From positions 496,001 to 560,000 of the forward strand of contig JACJYC010000003.1 of the NCBI GenBank assembly GCA_020636325.1: 64,000 nt of DNA, read 5' to 3'. The notes beneath the pieces were generated by a model. The model did not search any database. It had not been told where the DNA came from and saw only the letters and a program-made list of their open reading frames with translations. Source of the stretch: Lewinellaceae bacterium (lineage in GTDB: Bacteria > Bacteroidota > Bacteroidia > Chitinophagales > Saprospiraceae). Positions 26,621 through 35,355 of this stretch are shown one piece after another; position 1 is the first letter of the stretch; each line of letters opens with the position of its first letter. A program made the translations under genes and the position numbers.

Positions 26621-28213
26621 TCAGCCTTTGTTTTTTGACAGCGCACCGTCGAGGGTGCGCCAGATCCCCAGCGGGTTGTCTTTTTTCAGCTCGGCCGGCA
26701 GGATTTCGTCCGGACAATCCTGGTAGGCAACCGGCCGGGCAAACCGCTTGACGGCGGTCGTTCCGACGGATGTAAACCGGCTGTCGGTGGTAGCAGGGTA
26801 GGGGCCGCCGTGTTGCATGGCGTGGCAGACTTCCACTCCGGTCGGCATGCCGTTGAAGATCAGCCGGCCAACCTTGCTTTGAAGGACGTCGATCAATCCC
26901 GTATGGCCGTTCAACTCCCCGGTTTCGCCCCATATCGAGGCGGTAAGTTGTCCGGAGAGCGCTGTGACCGCATTGGCCAGTTCCTGCGGATCAGCGCAAC
27001 GAACAACCAGCGTAAACGGCCCGAAGATCTCTTCGTGGAGGTGCGGATTCTGAATAAAATCCTGCCCGGTGACGGAAGCGAAAGCCTGGCGCGCCTGGAG
27101 TTGGGTCTCGTCCGCATCGCCCGCCCATTCGAATTCGGTCACTACTGCGGTTTCTTTCAGCAATCCCATTTTCCTGAATTCGAAATTGCGATGGATCCCG
27201 GGATTGAGCATGGTACCGGGCGCTGATCCGGCAAAGGCTGTTTTCAAAGCTGCCAGGAAGTCCGGCAAACCGATATGGTCGAGGACAAAAACCAGGCCCG
27301 GATTGGTGCAAAACTGGCCAACACCCAGGTTGACGGAGCCCGCCAGGGCCTGGGCTGCTTTTTCGGTGTTTTGCGACAGGTACCCGGGCAAAAAAACAAC
27401 CGGGTTCACGCTGCCCATTTCAGCAAAAACGGGAATGGGCTCAGGCCTTTTGGCTGCCAGGTCAAACAAAGCTTTACCGCCCCGCAGGGATCCGGTGAAG
27501 GCCACTGCCTTGGTCTGCGGATGTTCGACCAGCAATTGGCCGGTTCGGTATCCTTCTCCGTTCAGGGCGGAGAACACCCCGTCGGGCATGCCGGCATCCG
27601 CTGCTGCTTTGCGGATCGCACCCGCTATCAGGGCGTTGGTGCCCAGGTGGCTTTCATGCGCTTTTACGACTACCGGGCAACCTGCAGCCAGGGCAGAGGC
27701 CGTATCGCCGCCAGCGGTGGAAAAAGCGAGTGGGAAATTGCTTGCTGTGAACACTACGACCGGGCCGATGGCCGTCAACATCCGGCGAATATCCGGTTTT
27801 GGGGCTGGCTGCCGGTCGGGAACGGCGGTATCGATGATAGCTTCGGTCCAGGAGCCTTCTTCAACGAGTTGCGCAAACAGCCGGAGCTGTCCGCAGGTCC
27901 GGCCGCGTTCACCGGTTATGCGGGCTTGCGGCAAGCCGCTTTCCTGCATGACGCGTTCGATCAGGGTGTCGCCAAGGGCTTCTATTTCATCGGCGATGGC
28001 CCGCAGAAAGGCTGCCTTGGATTTCCCGTCGACTTTTCGGTAGGCAAGCCAGGCATTGTGGGCCTTTTCCATCGCCCGGTTGACTTCCGTCTCCGTGGAG
28101 GTGTAAAATTCGCCTTCCAGTTCTGCCAGTCCTTTCGGATTGACGGCTTTCAGGACCGCTTTGCCTTGCGAGGACCATTCAAGACCGATGAGGTTCTTTC
28201 CCAGTTCAGCCAT
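26621..28213 (-). CDS. 2-oxoglutarate semialdehyde dehydrogenase (ALDH family)
   Basis: The 530-residue product is a full-length aldehyde dehydrogenase. Motifs: VVFTASNFPLAFS near 155 (cofactor pocket), the catalytic Glu block FAEMGSVNPV near 265 and the catalytic Cys block VGQFCTNPGLVF near 300. This is the NADP-preferring subgroup typical of ketoglutaric semialdehyde dehydrogenases of sugar-acid and hydroxyproline routes. It should oxidise 2,5-dioxopentanoate to 2-oxoglutarate, the last step of the operon's pathway. It starts 20 bases after the deaminase gene. Confidence 0.9.
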   Translation of the reverse strand: MAELGKNLIGLEWSSQGKAVLKAVNPKGLAELEGEFYTSTETEVNRAMEKAHNAWLAYRKVDGKSKAAFLRAIADEIEALGDTLIERVMQESGLPQARITGERGRTCGQLRLFAQLVEEGSWTEAIIDTAVPDRQPAPKPDIRRMLTAIGPVVVFTASNFPLAFSTAGGDTASALAAGCPVVVKAHESHLGTNALIAGAIRKAAADAGMPDGVFSALNGEGYRTGQLLVEHPQTKAVAFTGSLRGGKALFDLAAKRPEPIPVFAEMGSVNPVVFLPGYLSQNTEKAAQALAGSVNLGVGQFCTNPGLVFVLDHIGLPDFLAALKTAFAGSAPGTMLNPGIHRNFEFRKMGLLKETAVVTEFEWAGDADETQLQARQAFASVTGQDFIQNPHLHEEIFGPFTLVVRCADPQELANAVTALSGQLTASIWGETGELNGHTGLIDVLQSKVGRLIFNGMPTGVEVCHAMQHGGPYPATTDSRFTSVGTTAVKRFARPVAYQDCPDEILPAELKKDNPLGIWRTLDGALSKNKG

Positions 28214-28233
28214 TTTTTATTGTTTTTGGTTGC

Positions 28234-29145
28234 TTAAGCGTTCAGATAATCGGGTAAAACCGGCCTGGCGTCAAGGCCTTTCTTCAGGATGTTCAGCACC
28301 CGTTCCCTTTCAGCGCCGGCCAGGGGCATCCTCGGCGGTCTGACGGTTTCCGTGCCTAACCCGGTCATAACCTCAGCCAGTTTGATGTTTTGCACCAGTT
28401 GCGGACTGATGTCGAGCTCCAGGATCGGCATAAACCAGCGATAGATTTCGCGGGCTTCATCGAGGCGGCCGGCTTTGGTGAGGCGATAAACAGCCACGGT
28501 CTCCCGGGGAAAAGCGCAAACCAGGCCGGCTACCCAGCCGTCGGCGCCCATGACGAGTTCTTCCATGGCCAGGGTATCTACGCCGCAGAGGACCTTCAGC
28601 CGGTCGCCGAACCGGGAAATGATCCGGGAGACATTGGAAATGTCGCGGGTACTTTCCTTGACGGCCTGAATGTTCTTTTCCTTCAGCAGGGTTTCAAACA
28701 TGTCCAGGGTGACCTCGATCTTGTAATCGACCGGGTTGTTATAGATCAGGATGGGCAAATCGGTGCTTTGGGCAATATCCTGGAAATAGCGGACCACCTC
28801 CGCATCGGTTGCCTTGTATTGCATGGGCGGCAGGGCCATCAATCCCTGGGCGCCGCCGGCCTGCGCGTCCTCGGCAATTTTTACGGCTGCGGCAGTAGAC
28901 CGCTCGGCGATATTGACCAGAATCGGGATCCTGCCTTTGGCGGTGTCCAGCGCTGCCTTGAGCAGCTCCATCTTTTCTTCGTGGGTAATGGTGCTGGCCT
29001 CGCCCAGCGAACCGCCCACGATCACGCCGTCGATCCCGGCCCCGATCTGGGCTTCCAGGTTCTTTTGAAAGGCAGGGATGTCGAGTTGGAGGTTATCCTT
29101 GAATTTGGTCGTAAGCGCCGGGAAAACTCCCTTCCATTGGATCAT
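28234..29145 (-). CDS. DapA-like lyase, probable pyrroline-4-hydroxy-2-carboxylate deaminase
   Basis: The 303-residue TIM-barrel protein of the dihydrodipicolinate synthase/N-acetylneuraminate lyase superfamily has GGSLGEASTITHEEK near 45 (carboxylate-binding GGSxGE), the catalytic Tyr in PILIYNNPVDY near 135 and the Schiff-base Lys in IQAVKESTRD near 165. Context, not motif, sets the substrate: with epimerase, D-amino-acid oxidase and semialdehyde dehydrogenase, it should deaminate the hydroxypyrroline carboxylate to 2-oxoglutarate semialdehyde. It is the first gene of the operon. No transporter or regulator is attached to the operon in this window. Confidence 0.85.
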   Translation of the reverse strand: MIQWKGVFPALTTKFKDNLQLDIPAFQKNLEAQIGAGIDGVIVGGSLGEASTITHEEKMELLKAALDTAKGRIPILVNIAERSTAAAVKIAEDAQAGGAQGLMALPPMQYKATDAEVVRYFQDIAQSTDLPILIYNNPVDYKIEVTLDMFETLLKEKNIQAVKESTRDISNVSRIISRFGDRLKVLCGVDTLAMEELVMGADGWVAGLVCAFPRETVAVYRLTKAGRLDEAREIYRWFMPILELDISPQLVQNIKLAEVMTGLGTETVRPPRMPLAGAERERVLNILKKGLDARPVLPDYLNA

Positions 29146-29210
29146 AAGCGTATGGTTGTGGTGGTTGCAAAAATTTTCGCGAATATAGGGATTGTTGAAA
29201 AGTTATATCC

Positions 29211-29218
29211 TAATTTTG
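29211..29218 (+). promoter_or_regulatory. Candidate -7 element TAATTTTG for the YebC-family gene
   Basis: It fits TAnnTTTG and ends 22 bases before the ATG at 29241. A TTG at 29192-29194 is a possible -33 with a 16-base spacer, shorter than usual. Confidence 0.45.
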
Positions 29219-29240
29219 CACCGCTTTAAAAAAATGAGTT

Positions 29241-29957
29241 ATGGGTCGCGCATTTGAATATCGCAAAGATCGAAAGATGAAACGCTGGGCCTCCATGGCC
29301 AAGGCATTTACCCGGATCGGCAGGGAGATCGCTATTGCTGTCAAGGAAGGCGGGCCGGATCCGAACTATAATTCCAGGCTCCGGATGGCTATTCAGAACG
29401 CCAAATCGGCTAATATGCCCAAGGCCAACGTGGAGAGCGCCATCAAAAAAGCCAATTCCAAGGATGCCGAATCCTATGATGAGGTCGTATACGAAGGATA
29501 CGCGCCGCACGGGGTAGCCATGGTGGTAGAAACAGCAACCGACAATACCAACCGGACGGTAGCCAATATACGCCATATCTTTTCCAAATTCGGCGGATCA
29601 CTGGGTACTTCGGGCTCTGTGAGTTATATGTTCGAACGCAAAGGCGTTTTCAGGATCAAGGCAGAGGGGTTGGACATCGAAGAGCTCGAGCTTGAACTGA
29701 TCGATCACGGCCTGGAAGAGTTGAAAACGGAGGACGAATGGGCCATGCTCTATTCTCCGTTCGAAGACTTCGGCGCCCTTCAAAAAGCCCTGGAAGAACG
29801 CAATATTGAGGTTGAGAATGCCGAACTGGTCCGTATTCCCTCGCATACCAAAAAACTCACCGACGAAGAAGTAGAAGACGTCATCAAGCTCATCGAAAAA
29901 ATGGAAGAAGACGAGGATGTCGTCAATATCTTCCATAATATGGATATGAGCGAGTAG
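29241..29957 (+). CDS. YebC/PmpR-family protein
   Basis: The 238-residue product has the usual length and family blocks: a basic N terminus (GRAFEYRKDRKMKRWASMAK, 20 residues), AFTRIGREIAIAVKEGG near 25, NMPKANVESAIKKA near 60, and a middle domain with YEGYAPHGVAMVVETATDN, seen as GYAPHGVAMVVE. Family members were described as DNA-binding regulators, and more recently as ribosome-associated factors that ease stalling at proline-rich stretches; which applies here cannot be told. It is the last core gene before the toxin island. Confidence 0.92.
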   Translation: MGRAFEYRKDRKMKRWASMAKAFTRIGREIAIAVKEGGPDPNYNSRLRMAIQNAKSANMPKANVESAIKKANSKDAESYDEVVYEGYAPHGVAMVVETATDNTNRTVANIRHIFSKFGGSLGTSGSVSYMFERKGVFRIKAEGLDIEELELELIDHGLEELKTEDEWAMLYSPFEDFGALQKALEERNIEVENAELVRIPSHTKKLTDEEVEDVIKLIEKMEEDEDVVNIFHNMDMSE

Positions 29958-30093
29958 GTGGTGGGGGTAAGTCAGGAGTTGTAACGGCCTATTCTATTCA
30001 GGTGACAATAATGCACTTCTCCGATTTGCACTCTTGATACCAACTCTTTTTCTTTGTCCGGATGTTAATGTGAATTTTGTTTTTTTCAAAAAA

Positions 30094-30124
30094 TTTGATT
30101 TTACATCCAAAAGATTTATACTTG
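30094..30124 (+). promoter_or_regulatory. Candidate promoter TTTG-N19-TATACTTG for the polymorphic toxin
   Basis: TTTG at 30094-30097 and TATACTTG at 30117-30124 are exactly 19 bases apart, the canonical spacing for Bacteroidota housekeeping promoters, with one mismatch in the -7 element. Transcription would start near 30131 and give a leader of about 195 bases before the GTG at 30325. The rest of the gene-free stretch 29958-30324 shows no other element. Confidence 0.55.
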
Positions 30125-30299
30125 CAATTCAGTCAAAAGAAAATAGTCAAAACTCGCCAGGTTCCGCCCATATCTCCATTCGGGAGCTAAGTTTCATTTA
30201 ATTGGTTTATTCAATTTCCATAAGTCAGACCGGCTTATGCTGGTCATTGATTTGCTGTGACCGGCAGCAACGCCAGTTGATTTATTGGAGAACCCCTGT

Positions 30300-30344
30300 T
30301 TTAACAAACCAAACCCACGGCATTGTGAAAAAAACGGCATACCT
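30300..30344 (+). repeat. Leader repeat shared with 42985-43030 (copy 1)
   Basis: A 45-base block covering the upstream AACAAACCAAACCC and the first codons for K-K-T-A-Y-L recurs at 42985-43030 with a handful of differences. It marks two genes that were once related at their 5' ends or that exchanged leaders. Confidence 0.8.
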
Positions 30345-33300
30345 GTTTCTGCTTTTGTGGATGGCGCTTACCGGCGCGAATGGTCAACCCTATACCTGCT
30401 ATCAGGTGATGGAGCACAACACCGGCATCCCGGCGCTGTACAATACCGCGCTGGATTCAGTGGCCTGTTCGCTGAAAACCCTGGTCAACAATACCGGCAG
30501 TCAGGGGTTTGTGGTGTTGGGTTACGACCTCTACCCGGCACTGGCCTATGTGGATCCTTATGAAACCTACCGGGAGCGATATGAGACAGCGGTCACTCGG
30601 GCAGAAGCGGCTTACCAGAGCTTTGTACTGGTGACCAAAGAGCATCGGCAGGAGGGGGAGATTGCGTACCGGCTGAAAATCAAATTTCCAAGTTTGTCAC
30701 CCTTCGATGAACTGACGCCGTTTGAGCGAGGAGGGATTGAAGCGAAGGTTTTGGAAACCCTTGAACAGAAAGCAGCTGCCGCTGAATATTCCACCGGCAG
30801 TAATGCGGGTGTGGAAATCGCGGTGCTGGAAAAACTGAAAGGCTATTTCCAAGCCGTTATTGATGAGACTTTTTCCCTGGAGGGGGATTTGCTGGCGTTG
30901 TCGGGATTTGAGAGACTCACATTTGATGGTCCGACGACCATAGAAGTGTCCAATAACACGAGTTTGGCGGCAGCAGGGGGGAAGATATATGATTATGCCG
31001 GATTAAAGAATCAGGATGTTTTTCTTCGGTCGAATCTCCAGGCTGCTTATGATTCTATCCAATTGTTTGATCCGCCGGCAGTAATAATTACAGCAAGCAA
31101 TATGACCTATTCAGGCGGTTTTAATGCTGCAGAGAGCACTTTTGACAGCCTGCCTTTTGCATTTGTCCTTTGGCTTCATTTCGATGCGGATAAGGACAGT
31201 CTGTACATAAAAGGGAAAACCAATCTGACCGAGCAGGAAGCTCAGGTTATGGTAGATGAGTGGTATGAACAAGCAACTGAGGAATATTGGTCGGATGAAG
31301 CGTCGGTACAAGCAGCGGCTCCTGATGACCCCAACAGAGACAATAATGGGAGTAGTCGGAATTTTTCTTGTAGTGATGCTCCCAGCGGGATTTATGATTG
31401 TACAAAATACCACGGGTTAACACCTAGGAAATGGCGGGCATATTGTTGCCTGTTACCACTAGAACAGGATTATTCTCCTGGAGGATATAATTACGGAGTA
31501 AGTTGTGGTGTGATTGACGGACTCTGGGAAACAGTTTTGTTTTTATATGATGCCAATAATGCCGTAAACACCACAGTTTTAAAGGCGTCAATTCCAGGAT
31601 ATGCATTTTATCAGGTGCTTGAAAAAATGGGAAAAGAGTTGAGTCTGAGAAAGGCAATGAAAGAAAAATATGAAAAAGATAAAGAGTTTTTAGAAGCAAT
31701 TGGTAAATTAATTTTTATTTATCAAAATTGGCAAATTTTAAATTCAGTTTCAGGAAATCAGTTGAGTAAAAAACTCTTTGATTCAATCCAAGAAGCAATT
31801 TCCAGGGTTTACATAGATATGATATCGTCAGATGTAAGGGGAGGGTACATAGTTGGAAGAATTGTGTTTGAACTGCTGCTAGATTACTTTACAGGTGGGG
31901 CCCAAAATTATAAGAATATCTCCAAATTGGGAAAATCATTCTTTGACTTTATTGTGACATTGGCAACAAAAAGCGTTGATGAAATTGCCGATTTTTTAGA
32001 GGTAGCTTTAAGATCCGCCAAAAATATTTTTAAGGCGGCAAGATGTACGCTGCTTGCTACCGGTTGCTTTGTTCCCGGCACCCAGGTTATGGCTTTGGAT
32101 AATAATACCCGGTCAATAGAATATATATTACCAGGAGATTGGGTTTACGCTTACAGAAAACAGGATGAAAGACTTCAGGCTGGACTAGAAAATAAAATAG
32201 GTGCTTATACTGGAACAAAATCTGATTTTGTTTATACCACGCTATCTGTCAAAAAAAATTTGTTTGAAATAAAACTGGAAATTAAACAAGGAACCAGTGA
32301 AAGAAATGATATAATAAGACTGATTCGCCCGGGGAACTGGCTGGACAGTATCGGGATCAGTACAATAGGCGACCAAATGTGGTTAACCATGCCCGAACAA
32401 GGCATTAACGGCCAGGCAAAGGTCACGGAATTAAAACCATTCAGATGGTCCGAGCCACCAATTGAAGAAAATAAGCAGGATCGTTATGATCTTTGCCAGG
32501 TAACAGGTATTTTTACCCATACTTCCAATAACGTTTGGGAGTTGATCTTTGACAATGCGGATACCGTTAGGTGTACTTTTTCTCATCCAATTTTTAGCGT
32601 GGACATTAATGATTGGCGCGCTGCCGGGGAATTAGAACCCGGGGAAAGGGTGTTATCAAAGGCAGGAAATGCAGCTTTGACAAGTAAAAAAATGCTTCCG
32701 GGTCGGTTTACGGTTTACAACCTGGAAGTTGCAGAACTGCATAATTTTCTGGTTGGTAAATCCGGAATTGCAGTGCATAATTCTTGCTTGGTGGAAGAAT
32801 TGGTTGGTGTGCTGAGAAGTTCATACAGGAAAATTTTTGAGGAGAGATTTATTCGCCCGCTTGAATATTTGAGTTTGAGGCCTATTGAAAAAGTCCTGGC
32901 GGATATGTCAGATGTCCAGTTTGATCGATTTGTAAGCCAAATGAAAGGGGTAGGCGTTGAAAATAAATTGTGGGTTAAAGCAGAATTGGCTAAGTCGTGG
33001 CTTTTTTTGGATAATATCCCAAGCATTTCAAATCAACTTGATTTGATTTCCTATACAGTTGTTGATCAATTTTATACAAAGCTGGCCAAGAAAATTTCTA
33101 AATGGGGGTTGAATGACGAGGAAATAAGATTATTGTTTCAATATTACTATAAGTATGATGATACATTTAATCAAACAATTACTGAGCTCATCGGAAATGA
33201 TACCAAAGGTTTATCAAGAGCGTTTCAAAAAATAAATGAAATTTTAAAAAGAACAGGAGGAGCTAAGGAAAATTCTTTTTTTTCAAGTGTGATAAAAGGC

Positions 33301-33873
33301 TTCAGTCACCCTAATCCTAATAATAGAAAAGGCTGGAAATGGATCGTTGAATATATAGGGAGATCAGATAATTATATAATGAATGTTTTGGAAGGAGGAT
33401 TTGTCACTCCTAAAAATATTAGATTTGGTCGTCAAATCACTAATAAAGTGACGAAAAGAAATAGATATGTTGATGTGTTTTTGGATGGAGAAGAAATAAA
33501 GGTTGGATTTGAGCTTAAATCACATAAAAGAATTGAAACACTTGACAAAGAACGATTTGCGAGTGAATTTGTGACAGATTTGCTTGAATTTGAAGATTTT
33601 AGATTCGCATGGATCTTCGAACTAAATGCACTGAATTATTCAAAAGAAGTAGCTCAAGGACATTTAATGAATTTATTGAAAAGTAATGAGGTGATTTCTT
33701 TATTAAACCAGTGCAAAAATGGAAATATTCTTGAATATACGAATAAACTAGAATCCTTATTCAATCTTAATCCAGGTGAAAATATTTCAATAGGCAATGT
33801 CGTTGATCTCATGGAAGCAGAACTGGATAATGGAGGATTAACCGTATTTCAATCAATATTTAAATTTGAGTAA
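30325..33873 (+). CDS. Polymorphic toxin: signal peptide, N-terminal module, Hint domain, PD-(D/E)xK-like nuclease
   Basis: I place the start at GTG 30325 because a signal peptide (KKTAYLFLLLWMALTGANG) begins there and the same leader, with ATG, starts the gene at 43011; the frame runs further upstream only from a TTG. The 1182-residue product has an N-terminal module (about 20-170; CYQVMEHNTG, VACSLKTLV) shared with 43678, a middle region with possible hydrophobic helices (about 480-570), and a Hint domain from C581 (GCFVPGTQVMALD) to H818-N819, the classic autoproteolytic ends. The released part (820-1182) carries D1050, E1063 and K1065 (DVFLDGEEIKVGFELKSHK), a PD-(D/E)xK nuclease signature. 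Composition falls sharply to AT-rich after about residue 330. The next gene follows with no gap and is the putative immunity gene. Nuclease activity is inferred. Confidence 0.85.
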   Translation: MKKTAYLFLLLWMALTGANGQPYTCYQVMEHNTGIPALYNTALDSVACSLKTLVNNTGSQGFVVLGYDLYPALAYVDPYETYRERYETAVTRAEAAYQSFVLVTKEHRQEGEIAYRLKIKFPSLSPFDELTPFERGGIEAKVLETLEQKAAAAEYSTGSNAGVEIAVLEKLKGYFQAVIDETFSLEGDLLALSGFERLTFDGPTTIEVSNNTSLAAAGGKIYDYAGLKNQDVFLRSNLQAAYDSIQLFDPPAVIITASNMTYSGGFNAAESTFDSLPFAFVLWLHFDADKDSLYIKGKTNLTEQEAQVMVDEWYEQATEEYWSDEASVQAAAPDDPNRDNNGSSRNFSCSDAPSGIYDCTKYHGLTPRKWRAYCCLLPLEQDYSPGGYNYGVSCGVIDGLWETVLFLYDANNAVNTTVLKASIPGYAFYQVLEKMGKELSLRKAMKEKYEKDKEFLEAIGKLIFIYQNWQILNSVSGNQLSKKLFDSIQEAISRVYIDMISSDVRGGYIVGRIVFELLLDYFTGGAQNYKNISKLGKSFFDFIVTLATKSVDEIADFLEVALRSAKNIFKAARCTLLATGCFVPGTQVMALDNNTRSIEYILPGDWVYAYRKQDERLQAGLENKIGAYTGTKSDFVYTTLSVKKNLFEIKLEIKQGTSERNDIIRLIRPGNWLDSIGISTIGDQMWLTMPEQGINGQAKVTELKPFRWSEPPIEENKQDRYDLCQVTGIFTHTSNNVWELIFDNADTVRCTFSHPIFSVDINDWRAAGELEPGERVLSKAGNAALTSKKMLPGRFTVYNLEVAELHNFLVGKSGIAVHNSCLVEELVGVLRSSYRKIFEERFIRPLEYLSLRPIEKVLADMSDVQFDRFVSQMKGVGVENKLWVKAELAKSWLFLDNIPSISNQLDLISYTVVDQFYTKLAKKISKWGLNDEEIRLLFQYYYKYDDTFNQTITELIGNDTKGLSRAFQKINEILKRTGGAKENSFFSSVIKGFSHPNPNNRKGWKWIVEYIGRSDNYIMNVLEGGFVTPKNIRFGRQITNKVTKRNRYVDVFLDGEEIKVGFELKSHKRIETLDKERFASEFVTDLLEFEDFRFAWIFELNALNYSKEVAQGHLMNLLKSNEVISLLNQCKNGNILEYTNKLESLFNLNPGENISIGNVVDLMEAELDNGGLTVFQSIFKFE

Positions 33874-34935
33874 ATGGATATATTATTTTTCTTAAATGAA
33901 ATAGGAACATTGACAGAGTTCAATAATCCACCTATTTTTTTGTTTCGCAAAATAAATGATGAAAACGATCAAACTATAAGTTTTTTTGATATCGAAAATT
34001 TACAAATTAATTTCAGCCTGAGATTTGAAAACAATCATTCGATAAATGCTGAATTTTGGAGAGAAAATATCTATATTCAAAATGGACAAAAAATTTCTGT
34101 ACTGAAACGAGACGGGCAATGTATTAAAGAATTCTATGGGCAAAGTTTTTTTTCAAAAGGAATGATTTTTCGTTATCTGCCTGGGAATGATGGTGAGGAA
34201 TTGACCTATGAGGCGTTTTCTTTCGAGCAGAATAGGGTTTTATTTTTAATTCAAGCTGGCAAATGGGCTAGATTTTATTCGGGAGATACTTCAGTTTTAA
34301 TATTTTTAAAACTGAAAAAAAACGAGCACGTTTTTCGAATATATAATAGTTTAAGTGGAAAAATTGTTAATGAGATTTTTTTGAGACAGGAGTTGCAGGA
34401 CTATCGTAGCCTTGGATTTTACATTAAGGATTTTTTTGAAATCAGATCTTTCTTTGTACTTCAAATTTCTTCTGGATGGATACTGGGAATATCTCAAAAA
34501 TCTGGTAAAATTATTTGGAAATCAAAGCTGGGTGATTCCATCGAAATTAAAGTTATTGATGAAGCTATTTTCGTGATAAATGATGATAGGTGCTATCAAA
34601 TAGATTACAGTTCTGGAGTTGAGATAAAAGAGGGAATTTCAATTGCCTTTCCGAAAAAAAGTATTGAAAGTTATGGAAGAAGCATGGTAAGTAGATTGTA
34701 CTATTCCGATGAAACTTTATTGATTGGGAGGATGTCTGAGGATCATTCTGCTATTTTACTTTATTCAAATAATTATTATAAAAAATATTCACCAGTTTTT
34801 GTAAAAGAAATTGAGGGAGATCGTAATATTGCTTTGAATGGGTTTAATAATTTTCATTTTTACGATGACAAGCTGTTAGTATCTTGTTTCAACAATCATT
34901 TAATCATTCTAGATGTAGAGCCTGTAAAAAATTAA
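33874..34935 (+). CDS. Putative immunity protein for the Hint-nuclease toxin
   Basis: The ATG follows the toxin stop codon directly (TAA-ATG, no gap). The 353-residue product has no signal peptide or membrane segment and shows repeating beta-strand pairs (for example IYIQNGQKISVLKRDG, WILGISQKSGKIIWKSK, LLVSCFNNHLIILDVE), suggesting a beta-propeller-like fold. It is very AT-rich, like the toxin's C-terminal part, so both arrived together. Immunity is inferred only from position and coupling; I do not recognise a named immunity family. Confidence 0.65.
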   Translation: MDILFFLNEIGTLTEFNNPPIFLFRKINDENDQTISFFDIENLQINFSLRFENNHSINAEFWRENIYIQNGQKISVLKRDGQCIKEFYGQSFFSKGMIFRYLPGNDGEELTYEAFSFEQNRVLFLIQAGKWARFYSGDTSVLIFLKLKKNEHVFRIYNSLSGKIVNEIFLRQELQDYRSLGFYIKDFFEIRSFFVLQISSGWILGISQKSGKIIWKSKLGDSIEIKVIDEAIFVINDDRCYQIDYSSGVEIKEGISIAFPKKSIESYGRSMVSRLYYSDETLLIGRMSEDHSAILLYSNNYYKKYSPVFVKEIEGDRNIALNGFNNFHFYDDKLLVSCFNNHLIILDVEPVKN

Positions 34936-35115
34936 GCGATAATCAACTTGTAAGGATGACCGCTTGATTTCGGGCAGTGCATCAAATGTAAAGCTGAAGG
35001 AAGGGGTAAAAGTGGGCAACCCGGCATATTTCCTGGCCAATTTTTTGAGCAACTCCGCAATGGTGTCTACGTTGACATAATCGGGAAAGTCCATTTTGTT
35101 ACGCGAAAGAGCCAT
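34936..35115 (-). pseudogene. N-terminal fragment of an unknown host gene
   Basis: A minus-strand frame starts at ATG 35115 (MALSRNKMDFPDYVNVDTIA, 20 residues) and reads about 60 plausible residues before running into the AT-rich 3' end of the immunity gene. GC content is host-like. It lies just downstream of a copied 3' end of the gene at 50074. In the intact copy of that gene the equivalent position reads ACG-GCT instead of ATG-GCT and then diverges. So an ancestral neighbour gene was probably cut by island insertion. Confidence 0.5.
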
Positions 35116-35355
35116 AATAATTCACAACCTGCCTTCGATCAGGTCCCTGATTTTTTGCTGGAGCCAGCTTTTATTGAATACGGAAGGCGCCACATCTATT
35201 TCCTGTTCCAGGCGCAGGAGTTCCTGTTTTGCTTTTTTTGCTGAAGAATATCCCAAAGCGGCTCTTAGCTGGGCGGCCTTTCGGGTAAACCGGAATAAAT
35301 GGTCGTAACCGTTCCGGCGGGAGTCGGCCAGCAACTTATGCCGTTGGCGGAATTG
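35109..35355. repeat. 247-base direct repeat, copy 1 (partner 50061-50307)
   Basis: The segment aligns without a gap to 50061-50307 (constant offset 14,952) with only scattered substitutions. It is the 3' end of the minus-strand gene intact at 50074-51531. Homology stops abruptly at about 35355, where Hint-coding sequence begins on the plus strand. Confidence 0.92.
35122..35355 (-). pseudogene. C-terminal fragment of the conserved gene at 50074
   Basis: The minus-strand frame encodes the last 70 or so residues of the 485-residue protein (DSRRNGYDHLFRFTRKAAQ to WLQQKIRDLIEGRL) with only three or four changes (for example Lys for Thr, Val for Met, Gly for Ser), and keeps its stop codon. The rest of the gene is missing, replaced by Hint-toxin DNA. 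It is a duplication relic, not a functional gene. Confidence 0.85.

Noticed and set aside
26621..28237. Two long plus-strand frames opposite the aldehyde dehydrogenase (27069-28043, 27275-28237)
   Set aside because: Both are shadows of a gene with intact catalytic Cys and Glu motifs.
32062..32781. Hint domain as an intein
   Set aside because: The sequence ends H-N-S-C, but the flanks are not a split housekeeping protein; a variable toxin domain and an immunity-like gene follow, which fits a toxin-releasing Hint. No homing endonuclease is inserted.
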